From Streptomyces lycii (GTDB lineage: Bacteria > Actinomycetota > Actinomycetes > Streptomycetales > Streptomycetaceae): 64,000 bases of DNA. Made by a program: the position numbers and the translations under genes. Where the stretch lies: positions 25,749 through 89,748 of the forward strand of contig NZ_WHPN01000351.1 in assembly GCF_009735685.1 (NCBI RefSeq), given 5' to 3'. Below the pieces are notes generated by a model. It saw nothing but the letters and a program-made list of their open reading frames with translations. It was not told the DNA's origin and ran no database searches. Numbering within the stretch: position 1 is the first letter of the stretch; each line of letters starts with the position of its first letter. Shown one piece after another: positions 1 to 6,920 of the stretch.

Positions 1-948
1 CCCGCCGGCCGGGTCGCCGGACGCTCCGTCCGCGGGGGCCGGGGTCGTGGTCGGGGCCGGGGTTGGGGCCGGGGCCGGCCGGGCAGGGGTGGGCCGGTCC
101 GGGGTGGGCAGCCGGTCCGGGGTGGGCAGCCGGTCCGGGGCCGGATCGTCGGCCCGTACGGACTCGGTCACTGCCAGGTCGTCGGCCGGTACGGACTCGG
201 GCACTGCCAGGTCGTCGGCCGGTACGGACTCGGGCACGGCCGGGACGTCGGCCCGTACGGACCCGGGCACGGCCGGGACGTCGGCCCGTACGGACCCGGG
301 CACGGCGGAGTCTTCGGCCGGCACGGACCCGGGCACGGCGGGATCTTCGGCCGGTACGGACCCGGGCGCGGAAGAGAGCGGGGGCGCGGGCACGGGGCGG
401 ACGGTGGGCAGCGGGACCGGTGGAGTTCCGTGCGCGTCGAGCCGTACGCCGAGGGGCGCGGCCCAGGCCGGGTCGGGAACCTGCTCGCAGCTGGTGCGGA
501 CGGCGGCGCCCTGGGACCGCAGGAGACGGGCGAGGGTGTCGGTGGTGACGACGGCGCGGAGCTCGTACGGGCAGTGCAGCTGGTGAACCTCACCGGCGAG
601 GACGGAACTGTGGCCGTAGCGGAGACCGGCGGCGAGGATGTCGCGCACCAGCAGGGTGGCGGTGTCGTCGGCGAGGGTGATGTTCAGGAACCCGGGGCCG
701 GCGATGTCGACGCGCCGGATGCCGGGGGCGCCGGCGAGCCGGGGCCGCAGGATCTCGGCGACGCGGCGTGCGGGAAGCCCGGAGGGCCCGGCGAGCTGCA
801 GGGCGACGGCGGTGGCGTAGTCCCCGAGCCCGGGGCGCGCGGCGGGCTTGACGACCACCCGGCCGGGAACGGGCACGCGCAGCTCACCGTCCTGGACGGC
901 ACGGCGCACCGTGCTCAGCACGGTGCCGGAGAGCTGGGCGGGGGTCAC
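1..948 (-). CDS. NrtL-like ArgS-related anticodon-binding protein (partial, 3' end outside window)
   Basis: The reading frame is open from a GTG at 948-946 to the window edge (316 codons, no stop), so only the N-terminal part is seen. The first ~110 residues resemble the N-terminal additional domain of arginyl-tRNA synthetase: a GDYAT segment, then a PGFLNITL segment. This is how I recognise the streptomycete protein called NrtL. A Pro/Ala/Asp-rich linker with 11-residue repeats follows (see repeat at 151-381). The DALR anticodon-binding domain expected at the C-terminus lies beyond the window. The function in the family is unclear; it lacks the synthetase catalytic core. Its place beside an orphan receiver gene and tRNA-Arg is typical of Streptomyces. 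The family call is from memory and untested. Confidence 0.75.
   Translation of the reverse strand, partial: MTPAQLSGTVLSTVRRAVQDGELRVPVPGRVVVKPAARPGLGDYATAVALQLAGPSGLPARRVAEILRPRLAGAPGIRRVDIAGPGFLNITLADDTATLLVRDILAAGLRYGHSSVLAGEVHQLHCPYELRAVVTTDTLARLLRSQGAAVRTSCEQVPDPAWAAPLGVRLDAHGTPPVPLPTVRPVPAPPLSSAPGSVPAEDPAVPGSVPAEDSAVPGSVRADVPAVPGSVRADVPAVPESVPADDLAVPESVPADDLAVTESVRADDPAPDRLPTPDRLPTPDRPTPARPAPAPTPAPTTTPAPADGASGDPAGG
151..381. repeat. Seven tandem 33-bp units inside the NrtL-like gene
   Basis: Seven consecutive 33-bp units start with ggccSgtacgga or a close variant. On the minus strand they encode 11-residue units of the type S-V-P-A-D-D-L-A-V-P-E. The unit is a multiple of three, so copy-number changes stay in frame. 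A shorter 18-bp repeat (ggtgggcagccggtccgg) adjoins it at about 97-138 and encodes TPDRLP units. Together they form a long, low-complexity interdomain linker. Confidence 0.9.
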
Positions 949-1612
949 GCAGCAAGCGTATGGGAGGAAGGGGGTGGGTCCGCGAACCGGTTTCACGGAC
1001 CGATACGCCGGGCGGGGCGCACCGATACGCCGGGCCGGGCCTCGACCGGGGGCCGGGGAACGCGGAAGGACCGCGCCGGCGCAGGGATCTCGGCTCTGTC
1101 GTCGCGTGGCAGGACGTGTGCCGTGGCGTGGCCTGGCTCATGTCGCCATGGCGTGCCGTGACGTGGCTCATGCCGTGCCCGTGGCGTGGCGCGCCGTGGC
1201 GCGCCGTGGCGCGTCGTGGCACGGCTCACGGACTCCGGGAAGGACGGTGCTGCGAACAGCGGAGGGCGTAGGCCGCGGGCGGCGGGAGGACGCGGTTCGC
1301 GGGCAGTGGTGAGAGACGCGGTCGCGGACGGCAGGAGGGCGAGGGTCGCGGACGTGGCAGGAGGACGAGGTCCCGGACGGCGAGTGGGCGGCACGAAACG
1401 GGGCGGTACGAAACGGGCGGCCGAGCCCGGCCGGGGGCAGGCGCGGCGGCTGCCCGGGCCGGCCCACTGTCGAGCCGGGCCCCGGGCAGGCGCGGCAGCC
1501 TCGCTCGGCCAGGTCCGGAAAGGTCACCCAGCCGCTCGGCGCGGGCCCGCCGGGGGCACGACGCCATCGCATCGCACCCCCGGGGCCCGGCGGCCCAGGG
1601 GTACGGACGGGC
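949..1612. other. Intergenic spacer, no gene seen
   Basis: This 664-bp gap separates two minus-strand genes. The open frames here are low-complexity Arg/Pro/Gly strings without a recognisable family, and none has a convincing ribosome site. A run of short repeats of the type gccgtggcgc lies around 1185-1215. The promoter of the NrtL-like gene should lie at the left end, but I cannot assign it. Confidence 0.5.
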
Positions 1613-2125
1613 TCAGCCCGCCGGGTGCGCGAACGGAGCGGTGCCCCCGCCGGGCCAGTCGTCCGCGGCGGAGGAACCGAGCGGAGCCCGCTTGCCTCCG
1701 TGCAGCAGCTGACGTACGACCCGTACGAGCTGGACCGGTTCGAAGGGCTTGGCGACGAAGGCGTCGACACCGGCGGCCTGGGCGCTGTCGATCTCGCTGC
1801 GCGTGCAGGCACTGACGATGGCTATGGGCAGTTCACGGGTGCGCGGATCCTCGTGCAAACGGGCAGCCGTACGTAACCCGTCGAGTCGGGGCATCACTAC
1901 ATCCAGGGTGACGACGTCGGGACGCACGTCATGGACGACATCCAGACACTCGGCACCATCGGCCGCGGTCACGACCTCGAACCCTTCAAGCTCGAGGTTG
2001 ACCCTGATCAGCTGCCGGATCACCTTGTTGTCATCGACGACAAGGACCCGTGCGGACGAGTCGGGCACGTTTCGAGAGTAGGTCGAGAACTCCGGCCGCG
2101 TCCCGCTTTTGCCCACTTCCACCAC
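1613..2125 (-). CDS. Orphan single-domain response regulator (CheY-like receiver)
   Basis: A 170-residue protein made of one receiver domain with no output domain. The receiver starts at about residue 25 with VLVVDDNKV (acidic pocket). The phosphoacceptor Asp is in VVTLDVVMPRLDG and the conserved Lys is in AKPFEP. The last ~35 residues are a disordered Ala/Pro/Gly tail. The start is the GTG at 2125. No sensor kinase is nearby, so it is an orphan. It probably relays phosphoryl groups or acts by protein contact; its partner cannot be read from the sequence. It sits between the NrtL-like gene and tRNA-Arg, a conserved chromosomal arrangement in Streptomyces. Confidence 0.88.
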   Translation of the reverse strand: MVEVGKSGTRPEFSTYSRNVPDSSARVLVVDDNKVIRQLIRVNLELEGFEVVTAADGAECLDVVHDVRPDVVTLDVVMPRLDGLRTAARLHEDPRTRELPIAIVSACTRSEIDSAQAAGVDAFVAKPFEPVQLVRVVRQLLHGGKRAPLGSSAADDWPGGGTAPFAHPAG

Positions 2126-2379
2126 CTGCGAGGGACCTTTCAGCGACTACGTGCGGGGAAGCCGCCACATGCGCTACGGCGCCCCTCCTCCCCCGGGCCC
2201 CGCCCCTCCCCCACGCCTCGGCGGCATCAGCACCGGCCGTGGGGACGACCGACGCATTCAAGCCCGCCCGACCGAGACCGGCGCCGCCCCGCACAGCCGC
2301 ACGAAGCCCCCGGAACCCCAGCCTCCGCCACCTGCCCCGGCGGCCCGGCGGCCGCCTCCCGGGGCTGCGGCAAATGGTG

Positions 2380-2410
2380 TTCATGGACACCCCCGCAGAG
2401 CTGGTAGTGT
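2380..2410 (+). promoter_or_regulatory. Possible promoter of tRNA-Arg
   Basis: A TAGTGT -10-like box at 2405-2410 lies 31 bp before the tRNA. A weak TTCATG -35-like box is at 2380-2385, about 19 bp upstream. The rest of the 2126-2440 spacer holds no gene that I can support. The assignment rests on position and the -10 motif only. Confidence 0.35.
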
Positions 2411-2440
2411 TCTACCCGTCGCCGCGAGAGCGGCAGACAC

Positions 2441-2515
2441 GCCCCCGTAGCTCAGGGGATAGAGCAACGGCCTCCGGAGCCGTGTGCGCAGGTTCGAATC
2501 CTGCCGGGGGCACCA
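2441..2515 (+). tRNA. tRNA-Arg (anticodon CCG)
   Basis: The acceptor strand gcccccg (2441-2447) pairs with cgggggc (2505-2511), and CCA is encoded at 2513-2515. The anticodon stem acggc/gccgt encloses the loop ctCCGga, giving anticodon CCG, which decodes CGG. The T-arm has the standard ggTTCGAATcc. The D-arm aggggata is normal. tRNA 3' ends are common integration sites, and mobile-element debris starts just downstream. Confidence 0.97.
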
Positions 2516-2531
2516 TCGATTAAGGTGCCCA

Positions 2532-2571
2532 AAGACCCCGTCACCAGCGGAAACGCTGAGGCCGGGGTCTT
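2532..2571 (+). terminator. Hairpin terminator of tRNA-Arg
   Basis: The 9-bp stem aagaccccg (2532-2540) / cggggtctt (2563-2571) encloses a second small hairpin, agcg-gaaa-cgct, with a GNRA-type loop. It starts 17 bp after the CCA end. A weak T-rich stretch (cgcgtttgt) follows, so the form is compatible with intrinsic termination. Confidence 0.8.
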
Positions 2572-2689
2572 CGCGTTTGTGCAGCCGTATGCCGCTCGGA
2601 GCGGCCGTATGTCGAGGCCTGTGGGCGAGGCGTGGACGGGATCCTGAAGCATCGCCGCAGGTGGCCCGTGAGAGGGTGAGAGCCTACGC

Positions 2690-2800
2690 CAGCGTGACCT
2701 GGTCAGCTTGGTGCACCTGCGCTGATGCCACACCTTGATCCAGCTCGCGGCGGGCCTTGGCATCTCCGTCCGCACCGCCTACGCCTACGTCACTGTCATG
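2690..2800 (+). pseudogene. IS5-type transposase fragment (N-terminal helix-turn-helix only)
   Basis: Frame +2 reads LVHLR, an in-frame TGA (2723-2725), then TLIQLAAGLGISVRTAYAYV. This matches the pattern of the N-terminal DNA-binding segment of actinobacterial IS5-group transposases (LRxGxTLxxLAAGFGIS...TAWRYV). Nothing of the DDE catalytic domain follows; the sequence runs into the tail of the DUF6615-like gene. It is a short relic, inactive because of the stop and the truncation. The call rests on motif resemblance alone. Confidence 0.5.
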
Positions 2801-2809
2801 ACCTGCTTG

Positions 2810-3865
2810 TCAAGTCGCCAGATCGATCAACACCGACATCTTGAGCCGAGGGTCAGGGGACTGGACGTCACGTCCCGCAATCATGGCAACAACACGTTCA
2901 GGCAACTCAGGGAGCGGCTGATCGTTAGCGTCACGCAAGGCCAAGCGTCGAGAGATACCGCTAGGCAAGACAAGGGAATCGGCATGGGCTACGGGATGAG
3001 TTACTGGCGGAAGGTCAACATGCTTGCCTGATGCAGATGACCACTTGTCACCCTTCACAGTATCGCGCTCAGGCCGCTCCGCTCTAAAAGCGACAGAATT
3101 CTCCGCCCATGCGAAGTGGACAAGACCAGCGCGATGCATGAAGTTGACTACTGCATAGGCGCCCTCCAGGTCGCCCGGACTCTGATCTGAATCGTCACAA
3201 AGGATTGTGTGCCACGGCATGCTCTGCTGCCTGGCATACCTTGGCCCCAACTTGGGATCAAGAATCGCAGCTCTCACCGTATGAGCGGAGACAATGGTGC
3301 AACCAAGATGGGCTTGTTCACCGGAACCGTGAGGGCAGTCGAAGACGGCGTGGCCCGGAGAGTAGGGGGTCCAGTTTCGGTGGTTGTAGAACACATAGGC
3401 GGGTAGACAGCCCGACGCTTGTGCATCTTCCACGAGCAGTTCGCTTTGCAGGCGACCTCGTACGGTGTACTTCAACTGGTAGCTACCACCAGGCTTCATG
3501 CGCTTCGCTTGTACCCGCATACCAAACCCCCGCTTTCCAGAGTGGAACCACCACTCCCAGTCCGCGCCGTTTCGAGCTTCTTCGGATCGATGGAACTCCC
3601 GGATCTGCACACGGCCTCCGTGCAATCGACGAAATCTCCGCAAGTTTTTCTTGGTGAATTCCTCCTCGCTCGCAGGAGACCCATGAACATGGTCCATCGC
3701 GAGATCCTCGAACGTCTCCTTCGCACAGTCTCGAAGCGTACGACACAGAGAGCCGACAGGCGCCACACTTCGCTCCGCCCGGGACTCGACAGAATCGTCA
3801 ACCCCCGTTCCGCAATACGGGCAGAAACTGAATTGCTCGTCGGCCTGACGCCCACAGCACAACAT
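2810..3865 (-). CDS. DUF6615-like protein with N-terminal cysteine pairs
   Basis: A 351-residue protein. The ATG at 3865 is preceded by a strong ribosome site (ggagggg). The N-terminus has cysteines at CCGR and CPYC that look like a small zinc ribbon. The core contains EARNGADWEWWF, GMRVQAKRM and a later SAHTVRA segment, a pattern I associate with the uncharacterised DUF6615 family. GC content and codon use are lower and less biased than in flanking genes, and it lies between a tRNA and transposase remains, suggesting horizontal gain. Function is unknown. The conserved acidic/Trp motif and QAKR are reminiscent of nuclease-type folds, but this is speculation. It may belong to a defence or mobile-element cargo. 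Confidence 0.6.
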   Translation of the reverse strand: MLCCGRQADEQFSFCPYCGTGVDDSVESRAERSVAPVGSLCRTLRDCAKETFEDLAMDHVHGSPASEEEFTKKNLRRFRRLHGGRVQIREFHRSEEARNGADWEWWFHSGKRGFGMRVQAKRMKPGGSYQLKYTVRGRLQSELLVEDAQASGCLPAYVFYNHRNWTPYSPGHAVFDCPHGSGEQAHLGCTIVSAHTVRAAILDPKLGPRYARQQSMPWHTILCDDSDQSPGDLEGAYAVVNFMHRAGLVHFAWAENSVAFRAERPERDTVKGDKWSSASGKHVDLPPVTHPVAHADSLVLPSGISRRLALRDANDQPLPELPERVVAMIAGRDVQSPDPRLKMSVLIDLAT

Positions 3866-3923
3866 TGGTCCCCTCCCAGGGCAAGCGATGCGCGGAGCAA
3901 GGCTGGCGGGCTATGAAACAAGA

Positions 3924-3952
3924 GAGGCCCCGGACAGGATGCCCGGGGCCTC
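3924..3952. terminator. Inverted repeat, possible terminator
   Basis: A perfect 10-bp stem, gaggccccgg / ccggggcctc, with a 9-nt loop lies upstream of the DUF6615-like start. It separates this gene from the broken transposase. There is no clear T-run on either side. Confidence 0.45.
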
Positions 3953-4087
3953 GATGGGGTGCAGGATGTTTCACTCGTACTCGCGCAAGAGGTCCTCGAT
4001 ACGCCGGTTAGTACTCCAGCAGGACTTTGCTGTCTGACCTGCGGGTTCCGCTGGGCGGCTGGAGTGTAGCGGGACTTCGATCGTGCG

Positions 4088-4112
4088 GGGGCGGTCTCAC
4101 GGAGACCGCCCC
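4088..4112. terminator. 11-bp hairpin over the transposase stop codon
   Basis: The stem ggggcggtctc / gagaccgcccc has a 3-nt loop and contains the stop codon of the transposase remnant (4097-4099). It may act as its terminator or be part of the element's end. No clear terminal inverted repeat pair was found for the element. Confidence 0.45.
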
Positions 4113-5326
4113 TCGATCGTGCGACAACGCCGCAGGTAGTGACAGCGGCGGGCGACTGCTTGGCGTCGGCGGCGCCAGTTCGACCAGCTCAGCGCGTGGT
4201 GTCGTGCTCGGTGTCCGCTCAGGTGCGGGGGCCGGGCACGACTAGCTGCCAGGAGTCGCCGAACCTCCGCCACTGTGAGCTCGATGGTCCCGGCTGTCCC
4301 ACCTGTTCGCATTCCTCGATCGCCCAGCGTGCCCCGGCGACCCGCGCCAGCTCCTGGACGGTGACCTGAAGGGGGTGTAGGCGAGGTAGTAGGCGATCTC
4401 GTCGGGCTTGTTGATGCTGCGCCGGGCCAGTGCCCACCGCATCCGGTGAGGGACCTCGCCCTGATAGTCGAACTCGGCGACGGCCGGCAGCCGCACCGCT
4501 GTCCAGTGGTAGACGCGGGGGCCCCTTCGCGCCGTTGCCGCATGAGATCTTCTCCCACGCTTCGTCCGGGGCTTGCGCGAACAGAACCTCGATCCGCGAA
4601 CAGCTCACGCAGAACCGGGACTTGGGGACGGCCAGCACGTAGCCGACACCCGACTGTTCCAGCAGCCGGCGGAATCGGTTCTCCTGACCGTAGGCGGAAT
4701 CCGCGGTGACCCAGGCAATGGGCAGCGGCGAGGCGACGGCCCGCAGCACCATATGCCGGGCCAGTTCGCCCTTGGTGGCGAACTCCCGCTCGTCGGGGAC
4801 CCTTGCGGTGCGGCAGCGTTCCCGGTCCTCGGTCCAGGACTTCGGGAGGTAGAGCTCGCGGTCGACCAGGGCCCGGCCGCGGGCGGAGGCGTATGCGGTG
4901 AAGACGCCGATCTGGCAGTTCTCGGTCCGGCCGGCGGTTCCGGAGTACTGGCGCTGGACCCCGGCTGAGGTGGTGCCCTTCTTGACGACCCCGGTGTCGT
5001 CGACGATCAGGATGCCGTCGGCCTCGCCGAGCTTGTCGGCGATGTATGCGCAGGTCGTCGCGGATGTCATCGAGCTCCCACTTCGATCCGGCAAGGAGGT
5101 GCTGCAGGCCGTCGGGCGTGGGGTGGCCGACCTGTTCGGCCAGCTGCCAGCTGTTCTTGCGGGCCACCGGGGCGAGCAGCCCGCGTACGTAGTCACGCAT
5201 GCGACGGCGGAGCTCGAATCGGCCGAAGCGGTGCCCGATGGTCAGGAAGAGATCGTCCAGTTCGAGGTCCCATTGCGCGGCGGCGTACTCGGTGATCACC
5301 CTCGGAGGCTGCCCCGCCGCTGTCAT
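4097..5326 (-). pseudogene. IS701-family transposase, frameshifted and internally deleted
   Basis: Three minus-strand frames must be joined to read the protein. The first (from 5326) gives the N-terminal part with DLFLTIGHRFGR. The second (to about 4510) gives LIVDDTGVVKKG with the first catalytic Asp and WVTADSAYG with the second. The third (4496 to about 4310) gives RRSINKPDEIAYYLAYTP and then RWAIEEC with the catalytic Glu. The usual segment after RWAIEEC (FQAAK...GLDQYEVR) is missing. The typical C-terminus, with LTVAEVRRLL and LSWSNWRRRRQ, then resumes in the first frame and ends at 4097. At least two frameshifts and one deletion make it inactive. Confidence 0.85.
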
Positions 5327-5473
5327 TGCTCCGTGTCGCGTCCCCCCGGCCGAGAGCTGACGCGGCGTCCGCCGGCACGGGCCTGGCCGGCAGGGTCGGA
5401 GGGGTCGGCGGGATCGGCGGAATCGGCGGGATCGGCGCCGGAGGGGGGCGGCCCTGCCCTTGTCCTTTCCCGC

Positions 5474-5718
5474 TCAGGGTTCGCGGAGTTGCAGGGTGTC
5501 GTGCGGCTGCCCGCCGAGGACGACCTTGCGCGCACCGGTGTCGGCGGCCCGTGAGAAGACGTCGTACGCCTCCTCCATGGCGTCCAGGGAGAAGGTGTGG
5601 GTGACATGGACCCCGCGGACAGACGGCCGGCGTTCAGCATGCGCAGCAGCGTGGGCGTGGAGTACGTGTCGACCAAGCCGGTGGTGATCGTCACGTTCTT
5701 GTGCCAGAGGTCTTCGAG
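5474..5718 (-). pseudogene. C-terminal remnant of a zinc-dependent alcohol dehydrogenase
   Basis: One frame reads EDLWHKNVTITTGLVDTYST and continues to LNAGRL. After a frameshift near 5600 another frame reads VHVTHTFSLDAMEEAYDVFS and then ARKVVLGG. Together these match the C-terminal ~80 residues of medium-chain zinc alcohol dehydrogenases (substrate-binding and dimer region). The catalytic and cofactor domains are absent. It lies next to the broken IS701 copy, which may have caused the loss. Confidence 0.7.
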
Positions 5719-6221
5719 GTGCAGGACGGGCCATCCGCCGTCCCCGGTAACCACCAGCCACCGGCGCCGACGACAGACCGACGACAGGGGGACATCACTT
5801 GGCGGCCGTCCCGGGACGGAGTGCCCTCGTCCCACAGCCTGCCTCCGACCGCCGCCGTCCGCAGCGGCAGGCAGCTCGTTTCCGCCGCCGGAGCGGTGCG
5901 CCCGGGCGGGCCGGAGGCCGGCCGGGCCTCAGCGGTGCGTCTTGCGGGGCCGGGGCTGTGCGCCTCGCCGAGCCGGAGCCGTGCGTCCCGCCAGGAACCG
6001 GAGCAGTACGTCAGCCAGGGCGCAGCGGCACGTCTCACCGGGCCACAGCGGCTGCGTCGACCCGGCCGCGCAGCGGTGCATCTCGCCAGGCCGCAGCGGT
6101 TACGCCTCACCGGGCCGTGCCGCTCCGCGCCCGTACCCCCCGGCGCGGAGCCTGCGCCCGCAGCAGCGCCAGGGGCCCGTACCCGGCCGCCGCGCCGCCC
6201 CGCCACGCCGCCCCGCCGTGA
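5719..6221. other. Spacer with degenerate repeats, no gene seen
   Basis: About 500 bp of GC-rich sequence. Loose repeats of about 27-36 bp, built from agcggtgcgtctc and accgggcc motifs, run from about 5930 to 6125. All long frames here are Arg/Pro/Ala low-complexity and match nothing that I know. Confidence 0.5.
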
Positions 6222-6803
6222 TCACGCGGGGTGCTCAGCGCTGCTTCCCAGCAGGTCGCTGCCGATGGCTCGGGCCCATGCGTCGACGTCGGGCCAGTCC
6301 CGGTAGTCGCCGTAGCGCAGTCCCATCGCCCGCAGTCTCAGCCGCCCGGCCCGCGACAGGTGCTCGGGCCGGATGACGCCTGAGAACAGGCGGTGACCAC
6401 GCGGCCGCAGTTCCTCGGTGAGATCGCCGGTCACCTGTCCTTCTTCCCTGCTCACGAGTGCTTTCCACGGCCCTCGCAGAGCGGACGGCATCCCCACGCT
6501 GAAGATCCACACGCCGCGCCGGGCCAGCAGCTCCGCGTCCCGGTGCACGAGGGCGAGAGCCTCGGGCAGCCACGCCATGTCGTGGACCGCACTGCCCAGG
6601 ACGTAGGCGTCATACCCGCGAAGGTCGTCCACCGCCCCGGCCGGCAGGACATCGGCCGCGACACCCAGCTCCCCCGAACGGGTGGCGATGCGTTCGGCGA
6701 TGCTCCGGGTCGAACCGTGGACACCGGCATACGTGACCAGCACACGCACGGCCCCGCCCCGCGGTCCTCCCGCAGAACGCGCCTGTCCCGGATCGGTCGC
6801 CAT
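6222..6803 (-). CDS. Flavodoxin-domain protein (HemG-like)
   Basis: A 193-residue protein from the ATG at 6803. RVLVTYAGVHGSTRSIAERI is the flavodoxin FMN-phosphate loop, followed by DAYVLGSAVHDMAWL and GVWIFSVGMP, as in the flavodoxin / menaquinone-dependent protoporphyrinogen oxidase (HemG) family. Such proteins bind FMN and carry out electron transfer in the cytosol; the substrate cannot be told here. A longer in-frame start at 6887 adds a basic low-complexity stretch and is less likely. It appears to be a single-gene unit. Confidence 0.75.
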   Translation of the reverse strand: MATDPGQARSAGGPRGGAVRVLVTYAGVHGSTRSIAERIATRSGELGVAADVLPAGAVDDLRGYDAYVLGSAVHDMAWLPEALALVHRDAELLARRGVWIFSVGMPSALRGPWKALVSREEGQVTGDLTEELRPRGHRLFSGVIRPEHLSRAGRLRLRAMGLRYGDYRDWPDVDAWARAIGSDLLGSSAEHPA

Positions 6804-6920
6804 GCCCGCCAGTCTCGTCCACAGCGAGCCGCACCGCGACTTCCGCTGCGTACGTCCTGTGCGTACGCATGACGACTTCGTACGCATGACGACCGATCCG
6901 GTGGCCGGACGCGCGCGGCG

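Noticed and set aside
47-586. Plus-strand open frame with Gly/Ser/Thr repeats at the window start
   Set aside because: The repeats are explained by the minus-strand NrtL-like gene, whose N-terminal domain is recognisable. The plus frame has no family features.
2441-5340. Attachment sites (attL/attR) of an integrated element at tRNA-Arg
   Set aside because: No second copy of the tRNA 3' end was seen by eye in the window and no integrase gene is present; the island remains a hypothesis.
5691-6206. Possible gene in the 5.7-6.2 kb spacer
   Set aside because: All frames are Arg/Pro/Ala low-complexity with degenerate repeats; no ribosome site or domain.
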